Shown here in pieces: positions 59,692 through 64,000 of a stretch of DNA of 64,000 nucleotides (position 1 is its first letter; each line of letters begins with the position of its first letter). Below the pieces are notes generated by a model. The model did not search any database and was not told the origin of the DNA. It saw only the letters and a program-made list of their open reading frames with translations. Position numbers and translations under genes: made by a program. This DNA comes from Haemaphysalis longicornis (taxonomy: Eukaryota; Arthropoda; Arachnida; Ixodida; Ixodidae). The stretch lies in the NCBI GenBank assembly GCA_013339765.2, contig CM023450.1, positions 187,134,688 through 187,198,687 on the forward strand, given 5' to 3'.

Positions 59692-60029
59692 ATATTTAAC
59701 AAGGTGGCCCTTGTAGCACGTGCTCGAAGCCGCGGCTACCGGGTTTGCGAACTCGGCGTCTGCAGCGCGAGCTTTCCGTGCTGCCTACTTCCGGCGGGAG
59801 CATACCTGAACCTACGAGTAGAACAGCACGCGAGAGATCACGTCACAAACGCCGGACAGAGTGTTCTAGAAGGGCAAGTTGGATGATGCCGGGTGCTCGT
59901 ACCGAGGCGCACGTTCACGTGTACTCGATAAGTTTTAAATGCAGAGCATTTCAGTAACTCACGATGTCACCCGCGTTGGCGTCCGTGGTCCGCCACGCTC
60001 CCCCTACACTATATAAGGAAATAATGCTT
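59692..60029. other. No gene recognised; short palindrome 59937-59951
   Basis: AAATGCAGAGCATTT at 59937-59951 is an inverted repeat of the type that begins some tick repeats. It marks a possible 5' edge of the repeat that contains the tRNA-like part at 60030-60112. A plus-strand frame at 59632-59886 has no recognised domain. Confidence 0.4.
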
Positions 60030-60112
60030 ACCGGCGCCAGGTTTCGATCCCACGACTCTGCGGGCGGAACGCAAGGTGCACGTCACTCTAACCACTGCGC
60101 CACAAAGCCGAC
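60030..60112 (-). repeat. tRNA-derived repeat (SINE-like) with A and B boxes
   Basis: On the minus strand GGCTTTG is followed by the A box TGGCGCAGTGG (60102-60092). About 40 bp later comes a B-box-like GGATCGAAACC (complement near 60041-60051). These are the internal RNA polymerase III promoter elements of tRNA genes and tRNA-derived SINEs. The stem-loops between them do not form a normal anticodon arm and no matching 3' acceptor strand is seen, so it is read as a SINE or SINE relic (Ruka-like SINEs are known in ticks) rather than a working tRNA gene. Confidence 0.55.
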
Positions 60113-60422
60113 ACAGAGTAGAAGGTTACGAACGCGCCTTATATCCTTGACTCATTCAACCGTCACAGGTGCGCCCTCTCCCCCGCGTCCTCCTCGCCTT
60201 CTCTGCGCTCGCAACACCCTCTCTCGCCGCGTTCGGTTCGCGTGCAAGAACAGGTGGGGGCACTCGCATCGCGCTCTTTCGCCGCGGTCGGTTCGCGCTT
60301 AAACCACATATGTCGTTCGTGCGCTCTCCGGTCGCTAACATCTGTGGCGTGATCGTGACGTCAACATCGCGCGTTCGTGTGGTGGCGGGATTTCGGCGCT
60401 ATAACACTCTCTCGCGAGGGGC

Positions 60423-60520
60423 ATTGGATTGGATTCGATTGGATTGGCTTGGATTGGATTGGCTTGGCTTGGATTGGTTTGGATTTGGATTGGATTAAAG
60501 TGGATTGTGTTGGATTGTGT
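60423..60520 (+). repeat. TTGGA/TTGGC pentanucleotide microsatellite
   Basis: This is an irregular run of GGATT, GGCTT and GATTG words. It differs from the arthropod telomere repeat TTAGG. It creates long Trp/Ile/Leu-rich frames that are not genes. Confidence 0.8.
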
Positions 60521-60780
60521 TGCGTCATAGCCGCTCCACGTTGCCTCATAGCCGCGGCAGGGGGTTCACGGCACGTTTCACGTTTCACCATCGACTTCAT
60601 CGACAATGTCTACGCTGGAAGACAACAATTACAACAACAACAACAACCAATACGTAATCCATACGACTTGCAGGCGCGCACCCCGCGGAAATGCGCTGCA
60701 TTTGATCGTGCCCCTCGCGAGGGGGATGTTTGCATAATGCGTCGACGCGGGCGACGATTGGATGGGAAATTTTTCTTTTT

Positions 60781-60990
60781 TGAGTGCCCCTCACGTTGCG
60801 TAAGCCCACGGGCAAGCCCAGATGACGCCGGGCGCTCCTTCCGTGATTCATGCACATATGCGCTTGTATTTTCTGCGCTCAGCATTTTATTTTTCGTGAG
60901 CCCCTGACGTGGCGGAAGCCCACAAAAGCCTGTATGAAGCCGTGTGCTCTTCACGAAATGCACGCTTACGTGCGCATGGAGTTTTGTTGG
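60781..60990 (+). repeat. ~116-bp tandem duplication
   Basis: TGAGTGCCCCTCACGTTGCG..AAGCCCAC at 60781 and TGAGCCCCTGACGTGGCGGAAGCCCAC at 60897 are followed by similar GCGC/GTGCTC.TTC and CATGCAC..ATGCGC or ATGCACGC..GTGCGC words. This is an old two-unit duplication. Confidence 0.55.
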
Positions 60991-60999
60991 TATTTTTTC

Positions 61000-62881
61000 T
61001 CTTCAAACCAAGAGCTTAATAAACAGCTTGGCAGTGAAAAGATCGGAACAGTTAGTAAGAAGTATCAAAAGGTATTTTTAATGTCTATCAATGTTTTTTT
61101 TGCAAAAAACGCTTTGCCACGTTTTGAAAAGAATTCTAGCAACACCCATGCGAACATACGGTCACGAAGGCAGGTGAAATACCCTGTTTAAAAAGGTATC
61201 GCTGAATTTAAAAATTAGAAGATGTTCAATGTTGGCAGTTACTTTAGAATTTTGTAACTTCAGAGCATTTATGAGTCGTTGGAGTTAATTTTATTCCTCA
61301 GCTTTACTATCCCACTTCTGGAGCATCACAAATAATACCACAAATTTGGAAAGCTCATTTTCCTTGAAATTCTTCAGTGTGAGTGTCGAAGTTTTCTAAA
61401 TATGCACCACTGTTCAGCTTGGTTCCAATATTAAGATATTTTGTGACAAAAACTGGAATGGTCACTTATTAAAGAAGTGAAGCAAACATTTGATGGTAAG
61501 TGATCTCAAGACGGCATGCACTCCCTACATTCGGCTCAGCCATTTCACATGGCTTAGTAAAAGGCTATGCTGCCACAAAAAAATAGGAGTGTCCATGCGT
61601 GTATCTCCAAAATCTGACACCTTTTGTTCTTTTGCGCCTTAATAGTCAGTAGGAAATTATTACATTCTTAATCCTCATAAACGCGTGTTTCACAAATTAT
61701 AAATTCTGTAAATCGGGTGGCTGAGGCCTCTGTCAGGCCACGTTAACCTTTAGTCTCAGCCTCTCCTTGGTTTTTGCCAAGAAATGAAAATCAAATAAAA
61801 AAAAGCAAAAGGAGCCTATAATGGAGCTACTGCACTTCCCTGAGAAAGAAAACTGTGTGCTCCAGTCGGGATCGTTCGTGAGGCTTAACAAGATGCTGGG
61901 ATAGGAAATGGACGTTCCTAGTATTGGTTTATGAAGTAAGAGGTTAGCTTTATGCGTTATATGTTCAATTTAAACTTATACACTCGTAAGGTCTTCATAT
62001 ATAAAACATACAACCTGCGCGCTTTTGATTCTGTTTGAATTTCGACCCATTTGCGTATGTTGGGCAACTCGAATTAGCAATGCAAGAGATAAGCAGATAA
62101 ATCATGTTCATTTTATTTTAGTCAGCAAAATGTCTTATAAAGAACGGATTTTATTTAGGGCTCGAGGTTCACGGCCAACAATGTTCTTTAATTTGTATCA
62201 GAGCCAAGAGTGCCGTCTGCTTCATTATACCCGCAATGGCCAACGTGGGGCACGAATTCCTCCCGTTAAGATAAAAACTACATAAAATACACAAAATGTG
62301 TACTAACGCTACAGTTTGAACCGTTGAAATGTTCATTGTTTTATATGTTGTTTTGAGACCGCAAAATCATGACGGTGCTATAAAGCGAGATTATATGAGC
62401 CAATCCAATCCACTGGTCATAACCCTCGGTGTGCAACAAGTGCAACTGTCAGACGCGTGCTGCGCCCTTCAGTTTAAACGTGTAACAGGATGAGCCTTGA
62501 ATTTTACTCAAATGCCTGCTGTTACTACTGTGAATGAAGGAAGACTGTGTGCAGCCGTGTATATTGTGTTGTGAACTCAAATCCTCTGGAAGAGCTCAGC
62601 GAGTCGAAAGCGCAACAACAGTTGTCACCGATGCAACGCTATTTAAACCGTTGCCGTTGACACTTTGTTCATCTTATTCCCCTCGTGAGCATTGTGCATC
62701 TCAACGTCATTAATAATTAAATATCACGCTTTATTAGTTTTGCCAGCATATCTGTGAAAAGGCCTACAGGTTGTACTTTGTTGCTGGCGTTGTGTGAAAC
62801 GTGCCTTGGAAATAAAGCGGTGGCGTTACAGACGAGTCGGAGCGATGGGTAGATAAACACTTGCGCTTTGTCTCTTTAGTA
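61000..62881. other. No gene recognised, A/T-rich
   Basis: Frames are short and lack domains. An AATAAA/poly-A run near 61792-61806 and another AATAAA at 62811-62816 could be transcript 3' ends, but no adjacent coding exon was found. No repeat structure was identified. Confidence 0.4.
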
Positions 62882-63973
62882 GAGAGTTTTAGTACAGCGT
62901 TTGTTGCTTTTGCGTACGCTGAACGCAAAATTTTTGCGTTCCGCTACGTACACACCGCGAGGGGAGTTTTAGTAGAGCGTCTCATCAGTTTTGCGTAGCG
63001 ACACACTAATGCATACGGCGCCATCTCTCGAATCTTTAGCCGGCTGATGTGCTAGCGGAGTGCCGGAGTGCTTAGACTTTTTACGCCTATTCAAACCAGT
63101 GCAAACAAACTCTTTGCCGTTCGTGTTGAATGCAAAACGGCCACAACACGACAAGAATATTCTCTTACCTGAGTACTTACCATAAAGAAAGCGTAGAAGT
63201 CCCGCGGAACTTTTTTCGTCCAATCTCAGAGATCGCCCTGAACCAAATGCCCGGGTTTGACGCATATATTTTATTCAACTTCAAAACAATCCAGAGTTGC
63301 GTTTCGAATGAACACAACATCACGTCATGCGTGGCAAGTCCGAACCGCGATTGACCAGCGATCGGTGGCCTCCTCCTGCCCGTCCCAAATTCGGCACTCA
63401 CTTCACCCGCAGTCACTTACTCTGGCGCGGAAACCAAGAAAGGTTTTAGCCATGCACACTGTACATACCCGATGCGAGGTTGAGTCGTACGTCGCTCGAG
63501 AAAGATAATCCAGAGCATAGGAAGCAATGTTCACCGCAGAAGCGCAACGTCGCATCTCATCGCGAACACGCCCATAACAAACACGCTCATGCACCGCTTC
63601 GGTCGCTGGCCTGGATACAAAGCTTCGTTTGGACAGTCAGCGATGTCACGACGATACAGAGCTGCGCGAGGGTGATTTGCTAAGCACTCAACGTATTTAA
63701 AAACATAGGAGTAAGGAAATTTGTCTATCGGAAGTAAATTACTGTCGACAGAAAAGCAGAACCGTGGATGCTTCTCGCGCTACTCGCCACCATGTCGGAA
63801 ACGAAAGCGGCCTTACGTAGGCACGCTATTTCGCTGAAATATTGCCAACTCGTCTTCCGTCCGCTACACGCAGAACCGGCTTAACGTAAGGCGCATGCGC
63901 AGTGAGAACGACGCAAAGAAATAGCGTTTGGTACCTCTTTGCGTACGGTTGCGTACGTTATTATAAAACTCTC
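62882..63973. mobile_element. 1.09-kb TIR DNA element with TA target duplication
   Basis: The left end GAGAGTTTTAGTA (62882-62894) and the right end (reverse complement GAGAGTTTTATAA, 63973-63961) form terminal inverted repeats with TA on both sides (62880-62881 and 63974-63975). Subterminal GCGTACG words occur near both ends, and a second internal copy of the left end (GGAGTTTTAGTAGAGCG) lies at about 62964. No transposase is present, so it is a non-autonomous element of a family different from 641-1815. Confidence 0.65.
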
Positions 63974-64000
63974 TATTTTCCGCCCCGTCCGCTCTGTTGG

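Noticed and set aside
60030..60112. Functional tRNA gene
   Set aside because: A and B boxes are present, but no proper anticodon arm or matching acceptor stem could be folded.
60423..60520. Telomeric repeat
   Set aside because: The words are TTGGA/TTGGC, not the arthropod TTAGG, and the run is short and irregular.
60377..60907. 176-codon plus-strand frame
   Set aside because: Its start is made of the TTGGA microsatellite and the rest has no domain.

Overview
The window is repeat-rich eukaryotic DNA, most likely from a hard tick (Ixodidae). No intact, clearly functional host gene is visible. The tick call rests on four things. Several broken non-LTR retrotransposon (LINE) 3' ends carry an RNase H tail and a C-terminal zinc knuckle (at the left edge, 3.1-4.0, 6.6-7.5, 36.6-37.3 and 58.9-59.6 kb). 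A tRNA-related repeat resembles one common in tick genomic sequence (about 9.96-10.13 and 37.84-38.01 kb). Short palindromes of the GATGCAAAGCATC type occur. There is a large load of non-autonomous inverted-repeat DNA elements. There are no bacterial operons, rRNA genes or CRISPR arrays, and any host coding sequence would be in short exons.

Layout. 1-583: 3' end of a LINE. 641-1815: terminal-inverted-repeat (TIR) element with TA target duplication. 2998-4552: repeat block carrying a LINE relic on the minus strand; an inverted homologue lies at 58188-59691. 4553 to about 32715 (copy A) and 34490 to about 52303 (copy B) are two copies of one segment in direct orientation, about 28 and 18 kb. 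They are colinear but diverged by many substitutions and indels. Most of the length difference comes from four things in copy A: a roughly 18-unit array of a 285-bp satellite (about 5 units in B), a 3.8-kb TIR element inserted inside that array, a 2-kb A-only insertion at about 7.4-9.45 kb, and a shorter A-only block near 23.0-23.7 kb. The spacer between the copies (32.7-34.5 kb) has two phase-compatible candidate exons on the minus strand. A tandem repeat with a unit of about 120 bp starts where copy B ends. 52.7-56.8 kb is mostly unassigned. 56.85-58.09 kb is an RTE-type reverse transcriptase relic. 59.7-61 kb holds a tRNA-derived repeat and simple repeats. 62882-63973 is another TIR element at a TA site.

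How the parts relate. The biology visible here is genome turnover rather than a pathway: segmental duplication, satellite expansion or contraction, and nested insertion. Because copies A and B can be compared, several events can be ordered. For example, the 3.8-kb element entered copy A after the duplication or was lost from B, and a cystatin-like reading frame is open in A but frameshifted in B. No new multi-gene system could be supported. The observations most worth a second look are the duplication itself, the THAP-like relic inside the 3.8-kb element, the cystatin-like frame, and the candidate exons in the spacer. All calls were made by eye without database searches.
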